NCBI RefSeq assembly: GCF_024868665.1
Contig: NC_079907.1
Location: 18,285,935-18,349,934 of the forward strand
Direction of reading: 5' to 3'
DNA length: 64,000 nt
Source: Triplophysa rosa
Lineage: Eukaryota > Chordata > Actinopteri > Cypriniformes > Nemacheilidae
Positions 1 to 11,426 of the stretch are shown here, in pieces (position 1 is the first letter of the stretch; each line of letters opens with the position of its first letter). The notes beneath the pieces were generated by a model. It had not been told where the DNA came from. It did no database searches and worked only from the letters and a program-made list of their open reading frames with translations. A program made the translations under genes and the position numbers.

Positions 1-917
1 CTTGTCAAAAGTTCCCTCCTAGAGACAGCCCCACAACATTATAAAAGCAAAGAAAATACAAGCAGAGGACAGTACTGTTTCTCTGGACACTTTTAGTGCA
101 TCTTAAAGGTCCATTGAAGTGTCATGAAACGTGCAGCATTATTTGATATGTTAAAGTAATTTCTAAGGAAAAACGAAGACAGAGCAAGATATATCGAATG
201 GCCCCTCCCCCTTTTAAAATAACCAATAGCGTTGAGTTTACAGCAAAGTTGCATTGGACAGTCACATTTGCATAAAAAGTCTAATGGATTCCGTATTTAG
301 ATTTATTATTGCAATTATCACGTTTCATTCACCCCAATGAACAGCATATTTACACTGTCTTAAATGTTCCCTGTCAGTTTTGAATGCGTTTTTATTCTAA
401 ATGTGAATTTTGTCTATCATATTTTTACTTTCACAGGAAGAGAGGGGCTATTAGTAACATGAATGAATGCTTTAAGGACGCTTCAATAAGCGTCACATGG
501 GCCACCCCTGTGAAAAAAGACACTGGCCTCCCAGCTGACACAGGTCAGCATTTGGATGGCCTGACTTTAAGCCCACTCTTATGACAATGTAAGCCGTTCT
601 TTTGGTCTTGCTATATCGGTATGAGCTCAGAGGCCTAGCTAAGGGGCCCATTGAGATATAACGTCTGCACACATTCACACCCACTGAAAGTTTTTATTCG
701 GAAACACCCCCATACGTCAGGGTTTAGGAATTCCTCTCTGATTCAAAGCAAAGGAATCCCAGTCAGGTGGCTTGTGATGTGTAGGAAAGCAGTAACCACT
801 ATAGGACATGACCTCACTGTTTGTCTCACTGTTGCCACGTGTGATGTGATCAACTGGTAAAATTGGTAACGCTAAATGTTTACCCTTTTTACTTCTGTTA
901 GCCTAAATGTTATTGTA
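1..917. other. Non-genic stretch
   Basis: No ORF longer than about 80 codons and no splice or domain signal is visible. The stretch may be old dispersed-repeat sequence, but I see no terminal repeats that would define an element. Confidence 0.5.
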
Positions 918-943
918 ATCAGAATCAGAATCAGAATCAGAAG
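918..943 (-). repeat. LINE 3' terminal tandem repeat
   Basis: On the plus strand the hexamer ATCAGA is repeated about four times directly beside the conserved AGAGCTTTATTGCC 3' UTR end of the LINE. It marks the 3' terminus of the insertion. Confidence 0.8.
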
Positions 944-1313
944 AGCTTTATTGCCAAGTGTGCTTGCACACACAAGGAATTTTCTTTGGTGTTGGAAGCT
1001 TCTAGTACAGACATTTAACACAATGACAATACAATATAATACGATTTACAGTCTAAAAGATTCTAAATTGTGCATATATAAAATAAAGACTATTTTACAG
1101 AAAATGGGGGATAATAACATATAAGAGACATTGTACCGGGTAGTATATAGTAGAATAAACATATTAACAGATTGTATGTACACTTGTGCAAATGGATAAT
1201 TTAGTAAGTAGAGGTAGTGTTATATACATGTATACATAAGATGTAGATATAATAAGGCACAGTAGTGCACACTATAGGAGTAGTGGAAGTGGAATATTGC
1301 TCTTAAGGAGCAG

Positions 1314-3638
1314 TTATCTGTTTAGGAGGGAGATTGCCTGGGGGAAGAAGCTGCTTCTGTGTCTGGAAGTCCTGGTGTTTGGTGCTCTAAAGCGCCGGCC
1401 AGAGGGCAGCAGATCAAAGAGTTTGTGTGCTGGGTGTGTGGAGTCAATGATGATTTTTCTTGCCCTGTTTTTCACTCTGGAATCGTACAGGTCCTGAAGT
1501 GTGGGCAGAGGAGCACCAATAATTTTCTCAGCACTACGAACTGTCCGTTGTAGTCTTCGTAGGTCTGATTTGGTGGCCGAGCCATACCAAACAGTAATTG
1601 AAGTGCACAGAACAGATTCGATGACCACTGAGTAGAACTGGGTCAGTAGCTCCTGTGGTAGGTTGAACTTCCTCAATTGACGGAGGAAGTATAACCTCTG
1701 CTGGGCCTTCTTTACAATGGAGTCTATGTGGGACTCCCACTTCAGGTCCTGAGAGATGGTGGAGCCCAGGAACCTGAATGACTCCACAGTATCCACAGTG
1801 CTGTCCAGGATGGTGAGGGGAGGAAGTGATGGAGGGTTCCTTCTGAAATCCACTATCATCTCCACTGTCTTGAATGCATTCAGCTCTAGGTTGTTTTGAC
1901 TACACCAGGCAGCCAGCTGAGCAACCTCCTTTCTGTAGGCAGATTCATCACCGTCTTGAATAAGGCCAATGACTGTGGTGTCATCTGCAAACTTCAGGAG
2001 TTTGACAGAAGGGTCTGTAGAGGTGCATTCGTTTGTGTAGAGTGAATATAGCAGTGGAGAAAGAACACATCCTTGAGGAGCTCCGGTGCTGATGGTACAT
2101 GTGCTGGATTTAAATTTTCCCAACCTCACTAGCTGCTGCCTGTTCGACAGGAAGTTAATAATCCACTGACAGGTAGAGGTTGGCACAGAGAGCTGGGTAA
2201 GCTTGGGCAGGAGGAGGTCTGGGATTATGGTGTTGAAGGCCGAGCTGAAGTCTACAAACAGGATCCTGACGTAAGTCCCTGGTCTGTCTAGGTGTTGTAG
2301 GATGTAATGCAGTCCCATGTTTACTGCATCGTCCACAGACCTGTTTGCTCGGTAAGCAAACTGGAGGGGATCAAGAAGTGGTCTGGTGATGTCCTTCAGG
2401 TGGGCCAGTACAAGTCTCTCAAATGACTTCATGACCACAGATGTTAAAGCAACAGGCCTGTAGTCATTAAGTCCAGATATTTTGGGTTTCTTCTGTACAG
2501 GGATGATGGTGGAGCGTTTGAAGCATGAAGGGACTTCACACTGCTCCAAAGATCTGTTAAAAATATTAGTGAAGATGGGCGACAGCTGCTCCGCACAGAC
2601 TTTCAGGCAGGAGGGTGAGACATTGTCTGGGCCTGGTGCTTTTCTGATCTTTTGTTTGCGGAAAAGCTGGCAAACATCCTCTTCGCAGATCTTAAGTGCA
2701 GGTTGAATGTCAAGAGGAGGTGTTAATGGTATAGCAGAGATAGGGTCAGGGCGGGTGTGAAGGGTGAGACTCTGCATTTCAAAACGACAATAGAAGTCGT
2801 TCAGGTCGTCAGCCAGTCGTTGATTACCCATAGACTGAGGGGATGATGGCTTGTAGTTGGTAATGTCTTTCAGGCCTTTCCACACTGATGCAGGGTCGTT
2901 GGCTGAAAACTGGTTCTTCAGCTTTTCAGAGTAGCTTCTCTTAGCTGCTCTTATCTCCTTTGTCAGTGTGTTTTTGGCCTGATTATACAAGACTTTGTCC
3001 CCACTTCTGTAAGCATCTTCTTTGGCCTGACGAAGCTGTCTCAGTTTCATTGTAAACCATGGTTTGTCATTGTTGTATGTTAAGCGAGTCCTGGTGGGAA
3101 TACACATGTCCTCACAGAAGCTGATGTAGGATGTCACTGTGTCAGTTAACTCATCCAGATCAGTGGCTGCAGCTTCAAAGACACTCCAATCCGTGCAGTC
3201 GAAACAGGCTTGTAAGGCCTGCTCTGTTTCGCTGCTCCATCTCTTTGCTGTTCTTGCTACAGGCTTGGCAGATTTAAGCTTCTGTCTGTAGGTCGGAAGA
3301 AGATGAACCAGGCAATGATCAGAGAGACCCAGAGCTGCTCTGGGAACAGAGTGGTATGCATCCCGTATTGTGGTGTAACAGTGATCCAGAATGTTGCTGT
3401 CTCTGGTGGGGCATGTGATATGCTGCCTGTATTTTGGCAGCTCACGGGAGAGGTTTGCTCTGTTAAAGTCCCCAATAATAATAATAAGAGAATCCGGGTG
3501 TTGCTGCTCCGTGTCAGTGATGTAATCCGCCAGCTGTTGCAGCGCTGCGCTCGCACAAGCATGTGGAGGTATGTAAACATTCACGAGAATAAACGAGGAA
3601 AACTCGCGTGGCGAATAATGGGCACTGTGAAAGCTCAT
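1314..3638 (-). CDS. LINE ORF2 protein: partial APE endonuclease plus reverse transcriptase
   Basis: A 774-codon uninterrupted frame. Residues 1-125 are the C-terminal half of an apurinic-like endonuclease, with a GDFN motif near residue 57 and an SDH motif near 106; the N-terminal catalytic motifs are absent. A linker follows. The reverse transcriptase, about residues 330-610, has a RKAPGPD block, a LNDYRPVALTS block, an APQGCVLSPLLY block and the catalytic FADD at about 538. The tail after about 640, with LRRLQRTVRSAEKIIG, is typical of this LINE group. Complete ORF2 proteins of this type are around 900-1000 aa, so about 150-200 residues are missing. The methionine used as start is internal to the ancestral protein. 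A frame this long without stops suggests a young insertion. The protein would nick DNA and copy LINE RNA at the nick, but this truncated copy is probably immobile. Confidence 0.92.
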   Translation of the reverse strand: MSFHSAHYSPREFSSFILVNVYIPPHACASAALQQLADYITDTEQQHPDSLIIIIGDFNRANLSRELPKYRQHITCPTRDSNILDHCYTTIRDAYHSVPRAALGLSDHCLVHLLPTYRQKLKSAKPVARTAKRWSSETEQALQACFDCTDWSVFEAAATDLDELTDTVTSYISFCEDMCIPTRTRLTYNNDKPWFTMKLRQLRQAKEDAYRSGDKVLYNQAKNTLTKEIRAAKRSYSEKLKNQFSANDPASVWKGLKDITNYKPSSPQSMGNQRLADDLNDFYCRFEMQSLTLHTRPDPISAIPLTPPLDIQPALKICEEDVCQLFRKQKIRKAPGPDNVSPSCLKVCAEQLSPIFTNIFNRSLEQCEVPSCFKRSTIIPVQKKPKISGLNDYRPVALTSVVMKSFERLVLAHLKDITRPLLDPLQFAYRANRSVDDAVNMGLHYILQHLDRPGTYVRILFVDFSSAFNTIIPDLLLPKLTQLSVPTSTCQWIINFLSNRQQLVRLGKFKSSTCTISTGAPQGCVLSPLLYSLYTNECTSTDPSVKLLKFADDTTVIGLIQDGDESAYRKEVAQLAAWCSQNNLELNAFKTVEMIVDFRRNPPSLPPLTILDSTVDTVESFRFLGSTISQDLKWESHIDSIVKKAQQRLYFLRQLRKFNLPQELLTQFYSVVIESVLCTSITVWYGSATKSDLRRLQRTVRSAEKIIGAPLPTLQDLYDSRVKNRARKIIIDSTHPAHKLFDLLPSGRRFRAPNTRTSRHRSSFFPQAISLLNR

Positions 3639-3645
3639 CTTAATG

Positions 3646-6600
3646 CAACAGTAGTGTCATGTAAGAATCCAGTGAGGTTAGTAAATCATTGCTGCTACAA
3701 ATTATTCAGTACCAGTAAAGGACTCACTGCTGTGCTATATGATTTTCAACAAAGGTCATAAAGGGGATGAAAAATCTTCAAGAAAATAAACTTCTAATTG
3801 AAGAGTATCATTTAAACTTTAATGCCTGGTTTCACAGACAAACTTAAGCCTATAGTCCCAGTCTAAAATGCAAGTTTGAGTTGTATATAACTAAAATAAC
3901 TTGGACCGACATATCTTAAAATATACCACTGCCATTGCTTTGTCTCAAGATGCACAGAACACCAGTAATGTTTTTTACAAAAGCGTTTTTATAAAATCTG
4001 CTTAAATAACCTAATTTAACTAAGGCATTGTCCCGGTTTAAGATAAGACATGTCTTTAAAACCGAGCTGAAATGTCATAATGTTTTAATTTCCTTATTTA
4101 TTTCACTTAAAACAGTTTCAGCAGAAATATGTTAATAGTGTTATGAGTTTTGTAGTTTTTAGATCATGTTTATTGAATCCATCTATTAAATTCCGGTTGA
4201 CAAAACTAACAAAATGTTGTGATTCATCTTGTTTAAATGGATGCTTGTGACCAGTCAAATGCTCTCTACAATAAGAATGTTTTATTTATTGCTATTGATT
4301 AAAACAAAAATGTATTAATTAAATGGCTAGACATTTTTGGCTTTTTGGCCTTTTTTACAGTTTCAAGAATTATTTTGGGTGTCTATTTTTATTTATGTTA
4401 AAATTTTGCTTAAAAGCCTAAAATCTGCTGTATGCTATGCAATATCCTATATCTAAGGTCAGCATACAAAAATGCATAATTTGTAACACAATACATGGAA
4501 AAACAAACAACTTTCACCCTATTTTTGACATTTGTAAACAAAAAAACAAAAGAGAATGTGCAAACCACAATGTGCATTTCCAACATTGTAAGTAATCCAC
4601 AAATGGTATGGGCAGCCATAATGTGGGAGTCACAGGTCAAATGATTGGTCTGTGTGGTTATATAAAGGCTATGTAAGACAAGGCCCTTTCACAGGACCAA
4701 ACGCACCCTCTGCAATCACAGTTCCCCCATGATGTTCCCATTTTACAACAAATTCAGGAGTGCTTTTATGAACCCCAGAATGAAGCCATTGCATCATTTT
4801 AAAACACTGTTGAAGCTTTATGGAATACTCTGGAGATCAGATTGCAGTCGATTTTGACCTCCTTCAACCCTCAAAGAAATTGCTGTGTTATAGGTCCATA
4901 CTCTGCATTTATTCAGCACAGCAAACATACTCAGCTATTAGAGAGATGTACAGTATTGGACTGACTCCTCTGGCACTTAATAGCTGCAATCTGTAAAATG
5001 AACAAAGGCAGTTATTGAGCAAGTACATCAAAATTATTGTTCAAATCTGTCTCCTTTCCTCGATTCTTTTACAATTATATTAATCTTACAATTATAATAA
5101 TAAGTTGTACTTTACAATTTAGCAGGAATGTCAGTTTGACATAATTTAACTAACATGTAAAGAAAATACTAAAGATAACCTGCAATTTTATGTTTCAAAC
5201 CGAGATGGCGATAGAGAGGCGAACATATTTGCATTTTTCATTCAACAACCTGCAATTTTTAGGTCAAAGGTTACTTAATGTGTTACTGACTAAAAAAGAA
5301 TGCAAAATACTGAAACTATTGGTTTCAAAGTTTTAAATCCCATTATATATGTTTCCAACTGTCTCTCTGTGTGTTAAGTATTTTTCCCATTTGTTCCAAG
5401 GGTGTCTTAGCGTAGCCTATGTGTGTGAACTCTAGCCGAATACCTGGCACCAGCTCAAGCAGGATGAATTACCGGTTAAACGTCACTATTCAGTACTCGC
5501 CTTTCATCCCTGTTTTTTTGGTCATGACAGCTCAGCTTCAGCACAGATTCATTGAATAGTAAGCACATACGTATACTCACAGCTTGGTCCAGTGATCAGC
5601 CAAAAGGATAGCTCAGGTCAAAGAAGGACTATTTAGAAAAGAGCGCACATTATAATTGTAACCATGCTGAGAACCCTTTTAAAAAGGCCCTTTCATGTAC
5701 ATGAGAAACCTTCTCGGACTCAAGATTAATGATCACCCGCACTATGATTTCTTTCTTTTCCATGAGCTCAGAGGAAGATGCATTAACATGCTGTGAGACA
5801 GGAAAATGTATTAAGGTGTTGAGAACTGGGGATTGAACAATAAACTTGTGTGTAGTTGCATTAACAGCTTGTGTGTAGTACATAGTAACACACCAGAGGC
5901 CAGAGGTTTTTCTCAGGGTGAGCGATTTCTGTATAGTCACATGCCCTAAAGTGTTGGCTATAAAAAAAACAATTGAACAATTTTGAATATTATTGGTTAG
6001 AAAATATGTACTGTGAAGGGACAATTTTGTTCCTGAGGCTACAAAAAATGTGACTTTTAAAGGTTCACAATAGGTCCTTTTAGGGTACTCTTATACCCAA
6101 AAGGTACATTTTGTTAATCTGTGGTTAACCAGCCATTGAATAGCCTATTATAGGCTTTTCAGCAAGTTAAAAAAAAAAAAAAGGTGTAAAAGATAACAAA
6201 AAAGTTGTAAACAAACTATATGAAATTAAAACATAAAAACTTGTGACAACTTTTCCAACTGATATAATAAAGGAAACTAGACACATTTTGTATTTATCAA
6301 ACAAAAAAATTCACCTTCCCTTCAGAGCTCTCTCCAAAGCCTCCTCGTGTCAATCATGTCCTGTCTCATTCGTCGATGAGACAACATTACAATAAAAAAG
6401 GCAGTCAGTACCTTCAAATGCTAAAGAAGTTATCTTGTGTGGGTCTCATTTGATGAGTGGGAGAAATTTTATGACATACCATTTTAATGTAGTGCAGAAA
6501 AAGATTGATGCGAACGCTCAGCACAAAGCAGGATCACCTCATCCATACTCTGAAACTGTTTAGAGCCAAAAAAGAGCCAAAGCTGGCTGAAATATTTTAT

Positions 6601-7061
6601 GCTTGACACATTCTCACTGGGGCTTTGAATTTTTTAAGGCATAAACCTCAACTGAATAAGGATGTGTTGCTGGAAATCTGTCTAATTAGTTAAAGACTGT
6701 AAAAGAAGTATGAATTTTTAGCTATAATAGATGATCCTGTTTATTTTAAAGAAGCTCCTGGTCTTTTGTGTCACATTTATCAGTTATTAACCGTTAATGG
6801 TATTAAAATTAACAATTATTCATACAGTATATTAAAATGATCTTGGTACTCTTTTATCAAGGTGTCATAACTTGCCCGGTCCTTGAAACAACTTTGTTTA
6901 CACTGACATGTCAAATCTCTCCTATAGTTTTCAACCACAATTTTTCACAATCCAGTCAACTTCTGATGGATACCATTCAAACATTTGATTGGTTAATAAT
7001 GTTGTGTTAACTTTATTATTACTGTAAACGTATGCTTTGTTTGTTTATTTTTCATCTGTTA
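3646..7061. other. Non-genic AT-rich stretch
   Basis: No ORF above about 150 codons and nothing resembling a known protein. The plus-strand ORF entering from 3303 is the LINE's antisense shadow. An inverted-repeat MITE-like segment lies at 3821-4068. A short piece near 6060-6110 (around TACCCAAAAGGTACATTTTG) looks like a dispersed repeat. A TATA-like TATATAAAG occurs at about 4661, but no transcript is supported. Confidence 0.5.
3821..4068. repeat. Imperfect inverted-repeat MITE-like element
   Basis: The left end reads CTGGTTTCACAGAC and the right end, in reverse complement, CTCGGTTTTAAAGAC. The inner parts also mirror each other around the middle, with related TTAAG/CTTAA-rich arms. From memory, similar palindromic elements are abundant in cyprinid genomes. 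I cannot assign a superfamily, and no target duplication is certain. Confidence 0.5.
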
Positions 7062-7480
7062 TTAAAGTCCTAGTGAATTTAAAAATTATAATGCCTAGTT
7101 TTTCATGAAATTTTGCAGTGTTTATTGTAAATAGTTGATCAATGTGGGTCATTCTCCTTTTAAAATTTGTGTGCCCTCATAATCTTCAGTTAAAATCTGA
7201 AAATGCACTTCCGTCCTTTAATGACTATCCATCTTAAATGACATGTTAGATGGCTTGGGCGGAGCATCCGTTACCCCTCCCCTTCAACTGTCAGTCTGCT
7301 CCCAGTTCCATTTCAAAATGCAACGGCTGTTTTTACACATACGATCAAATCACAGAGAAAGACAAAAGCCACGCCTACTATTTTTCTCATTCAAAATTAA
7401 ATTTCACTGTAATGGAAATGGAAATGCGTCAAAATAGGTAAGTATAAACGATCCAGACTTCCGGTTCACGGGCACTTTAA
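7062..7480. repeat. TTAA-bounded MITE-like element
   Basis: The segment starts with TTAAAGTCCTAGTGAA and ends with TTCACGGGCACTTTAA. The ends are inverted repeats of about 16 bp with three mismatches, and each includes TTAA, the target used by piggyBac-like and Kolobok-like transposons. The interior has no transposase and includes only short spurious ORFs. Its bounded structure suggests a non-autonomous element; the family name is not known to me. Confidence 0.5.
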
Positions 7481-8553
7481 ATATGATTTGTGCATATGTA
7501 GCTATAATAGTTTTTATCTATTCTATCATATTAAATACAAAATTTCAGTCCATTTTGGGTCATTTGAAGTGTATACTCGTGGCAGTTGTCCACAGCAGAA
7601 CCGAACCACGGCCTTGTCGCTTGTCGTGTCCAATTAGAGAAACACAGCTTTGTTCTAATCCCATCTCCCTCGAGCCACAGTTGAATTAAAGAAATAGAGG
7701 AAAGACACCAAATAATAAAGCTCTCAAGGGACTCTGAATCTACAAAATTCTAATCTGAACCTTCCTAAACTGATTCTGATTTAATGTCAGGATATTGTTG
7801 AAAGTAATTTCTTAAATCCACACAATGACACAAATGATAGCAGATGCAATAAAATCCGGCCTCCTGTTACTTGTTTTTTATTCACATACTCCTTAGTTAT
7901 GATGCAAATATCACACAAAATGCAATTAGGCTTATATGTTATAATGCTAAGCACATGAGCACAATTTAACAGCAACATATTTGCAACTTAATATGTCTAA
8001 TAACTATTGTTGGGATGCTTCCACATGGATTTGTTTATCTGCACCGAGGACCAAAGAAATGCCATGCTTTTAAACCATCATTCAAACAGTGAAAACAAAC
8101 ACAACGTTAGACTCAAACTGACACCAGCCTAGTATCTGTTCACCGCTAGGAAAGGTTAGAGTGGAATTTATTACCTCAGCACACACTAACTGCTGGGGTC
8201 TTGTTTCTTGCCTCCGTTTCAAAGGTCCAGGGCACTAGATTGTAACCAGAGAGTTAGAATGGGATGGAATGTTCAATTCACTTGCCTAGCTTACAGTACA
8301 ATGTGCACCTGAACCGGACGACAAAGCAAACCCATGACGTGTCAGCGCTGAGCTCTAAGACTGCTTGTTAATGCTCAATTCATCATAATCCCTCAAGATA
8401 TGGATATTTTTATGCGTGCCATTTAACCTTCAATGTTCAGACTGTCAGTAAATACTTGGTGTCTAGTGTTGCTTATTGTTTTGGTTTGGGGGCTTACAAC
8501 ACCACAGTTATAAAAAGGATGGATCTGTGAAGGGCTTAATTTTGCAGTATTCA
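7481..8553. other. Non-genic stretch
   Basis: I see no coding, RNA or structured repeat signal here. Confidence 0.5.
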
Positions 8554-8561
8554 GTTTTTAG

Positions 8562-10217
8562 CAGAGGTGGACAGTAACGAAGTAAATTTGCCTGAGTACT
8601 GTACTTAAGTACACTTTTTGAGTATCTGTACTTTACTTGAGTATTATTTTTTCTGAGTACTTGTACTTTAACTTGACTACATTTGAAAGACAAATATCAT
8701 ACTTTTTACTCCACTACATTTATAAAAAGGTCCAAAAGTAGAAAATGGTTTCTATGCAGCGGGGTTTCCTGTGTGCGCAATTTATCTGGCTTGCGATCTG
8801 CCAGGACCTTTTACTGTTGCCAAGTATTTCAGTTTTTCTAAGCTCGCGGTTTTCCGGCAAGCTTTGAATGGCCATTTGGCAGATTTTTTTAACGCAAATC
8901 TGGCAACTCTGGGATCTTCCCCGCTAAACTAATGTAAACGTAGGCGCTGCTACACCGTTGATAGCGCTCTAAAAAGGCAAATAGAACAATAAAAGAGGAA
9001 AAAGGCAGATGTTAAAGTGTGGTGTAATCATCTGTGGGTTACGATCAGTCAAAGATCGTAGAAACATTGTCATGAAAATGATCGGCATAACGGCTAAACG
9101 GTAAATAAGCATCACATACACCTTGAGCTACGCGTGCGTGTTAACTTCTGATCTGCTGCTATATCATTTAAAGCGATTTGGAAAATGAATGATGTTTTTA
9201 CTGAAGTAACTATAGTTGAAGTATTCCTGTTGAAATAAAAACAATAGAACCCTGCCCAAAATACAACATAAAATGTAATGGATTTAATGGTTATAATGGG
9301 AATTGTACTATGGATACTTGTTGTCTACTTGTATGTGATGGATTCTATTGCTGGGATGGTAAATCCTATTGGAATAAAACCCAAAACACACTACAAAGAG
9401 GAATTTAATTTAAAAATCTCATTCTAATTAAAAAATTCATTGTTTTTTTTCAGCAGGGATGGTATTTGCATTAAAACCACAGTATCCACAAATTTACCAT
9501 TTTCTAAATATAGGAACCATACTCCAATTAATAATCTTTAGTAAAACCACAGCAACTAAACATACCATAGTTTCATTATATTCATTATTATACTAGCTAT
9601 AGTTTATGTTTGTAGTTAAATTATGGTAATAAGTCCAACAAACACATGGCTTCTACACTTGACTATTTACAAGAACCTTACTACTTACTGGTAAATTGCT
9701 GCTAAAACTGGTAAAGGGAATATACAAAATAAAAGAACACTGCTCATAAATACATATAGGCCTAGGGGGCTAATGAGGATAATAGGCTAAATGATCATAC
9801 AGGATTATATCTAAACTAAACATATGTGTGCTAAACATATAAAGCTCTTAAAGGAGTAGCTCACTGCAAAATTTGCCCCCATTGACTTTCCATAGTAGGA
9901 ATAAAAACTACTATGGAAAGTCAATGGGGGCAAATTTTGAAGTGAACTACTCCTTTAATACCACTGATTCTGTGAGCTACTCGGTGTATTCAGTAGGGTG
10001 CTTCAGAGGCACAAGGTATACGACAATAAAACAATGCACAACTGACATAAAGGAAATTTACTTTTAATACTTGAGTACTTTTAAAAGCACGTACTTCTGT
10101 ACTTTTACTTAAGTAAGAATCTGTCTTTACAACTTTTACTTGTAGTGGAGTAATATTTGACCAGTAGTATCTGTACTTTCACTCAAGTAAGGAAGTTGTG
10201 TACTTCGTCCACCTCTG
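8562..10217. mobile_element. Non-autonomous hAT transposon (Tol2-like ends)
   Basis: The element begins CAGAGGTGGACAGTAACG and ends CGTCCACCTCTG, an 11-bp terminal inverted repeat of the hAT/Tol2 type. It is flanked by a perfect 8-bp target duplication, GTTTTTAG, at 8554-8561 and 10218-10225; 8 bp is the hAT hallmark. Both subterminal regions (8580-8725 and 10065-10200) are full of ACTTGAGTA/AAGTACT-like repeats, the arrangement that binds hAT transposase. The 1.66-kb interior has no transposase ORF, so movement would need a transposase in trans. A separate hairpin element is nested at 9848-9958. Assignment to hAT is firm; the closest family name would need a repeat library. Confidence 0.93.
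9848..9958. repeat. Hairpin MITE nested in the hAT element
   Basis: Two arms of about 51 bp are inverted copies with about two differences, separated by roughly 9 bases. Both ends are TTAA followed by AGGAGTAG. The arms contain TTGCCCCCATTGACTTTCC. The short ORF read through it is an artefact of the hairpin. It inserted after, or was carried by, the surrounding hAT element. Confidence 0.8.
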
Positions 10218-10459
10218 GTTTTTAGGTCGGTCATGGATGTTGTTTTCACACACACAAACGCATGAAAAAAATGCTTAATGGTGTGAAAGCTCTAAAATGA
10301 GGATGATTGCCAGGGGCGGAGTCAAGAAGGGTCACTAACAGTAGGTGAGGGCAGTCCTTCACTCTTCATTGGTTTCTGTATATTTTAGTAGCAAAAATTA
10401 GACATGTTCTCCTAGCGCTGTAAGTCATTTTATTTAAGGCATGATTGTTGAATGTTGTC

Positions 10460-11426
10460 CAACCTGATTTCACTCAACCAAAATTCATAACTATTTTTCG
10501 AGGTGGCTAATTCGTATGAATTCGTACAATGTGTTTCATACGAAAACATACAACGGTAACGCTTTTAAACAGAATATACAGTGTAACTAATTGTAACAAT
10601 AATGTACGTCTACAGTACATATCTGTAGGTAAAGGGGAACAATATGCAAAGTTTGGGGAAGAAGTCAGAAAATTAAAAAAACCTTTATACTTTAAGTATT
10701 TTAAAACTAAGGGGTAACTATTTTAATATTACATGGTATGCATGACCTGCAGTTTGCTATACATCAGTCTTAGCGTGAACACACACTACATTTTTGTAAT
10801 TGCAATGTACCCATAAATAAGCTACTTTGGATATTAATTAAGTACGAGGTTCTTATTTCATTATTATAGCAAACACGAAATAAGGGGAAATTATGTGACA
10901 GCAAGAATGAAGCACGCAATCTGTCAACTGTAAATTTGACTTGAGTTTTGACTTTAGGATTAATTTTTATTTGATTGATTTTAGGATTGTTGGTCACAAA
11001 TCATTTCTTTTAATTATGAGTTATTTTAATGAGTTTTAATGTGTAACGTACAAAATCAATGTTGATATTTTGAGTTAATATGGCATGCAGTTCCCTCATA
11101 AATATTTTTTTAATTTTCCCAACTCTTACCCCTTTATTCCCCAAATTTTACATATTGTTCCGCTTTATCTACAGATATGTACTGTAGATGTACATTATTG
11201 TTACAATTACTTACGCTGTAAATCCTGTTTAATTATGCGGTACATTGCGGGCCGTAATCTAAAGCGTTATCCATACAATTATTAGAAAAAAGCAATATTG
11301 AAACTTCTCCCCATAACCCCACCCCTAAACGTCACTAGCGCAAAAGCAAATAATACTTGTTATCGAACAATTCATACGAAGTAGCCACCTCGTAAATAAG
11401 TTACGAATTCCCCTGAGACTGTGTTG
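10460..11426. repeat. Long copy of an inverted-repeat DNA element
   Basis: The left terminus contains CGAGGTGGCTAATTCGTATG and the right terminus its inverted counterpart, CATACGAAGTAGCCACCTCG, within inverted ends of about 65 bp. The interior of roughly 830 bp is AT-rich with no ORF above 75 codons. The same ends recur around a much shorter interior at 40913-41111, so the two are long and short members of one non-autonomous family. No target duplication was resolved. Confidence 0.7.

Larger units (their letters stand above)
918..3645 (-). mobile_element. 5'-truncated non-LTR retrotransposon (CR1/L2/Rex1-type LINE)
   Basis: A minus-strand LINE copy. Its 3' end, at the low-coordinate side, is a short tandem repeat of a TTCTGA-like unit at 918-943, preceded by a 3' UTR of about 370 bp and a long endonuclease/reverse-transcriptase ORF. 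Homology appears to stop near 3640, partway into the endonuclease domain, so the 5' UTR, any ORF1 and the N-terminal endonuclease are missing. Such 5' truncation is what incomplete target-primed reverse transcription leaves. A microsatellite-like tail instead of poly(A) fits the CR1/L2 group. I could not identify a target-site duplication. The exact family (L2, Rex1 or CR1) needs a library search. Confidence 0.9.

Noticed and set aside
3303..3761. 152-codon plus-strand frame
   Set aside because: Mostly antisense to the LINE endonuclease; the remainder has no recognisable feature.
9873..10067. 64-codon frame
   Set aside because: Reads through the hairpin MITE and the hAT subterminal repeat; no protein features.
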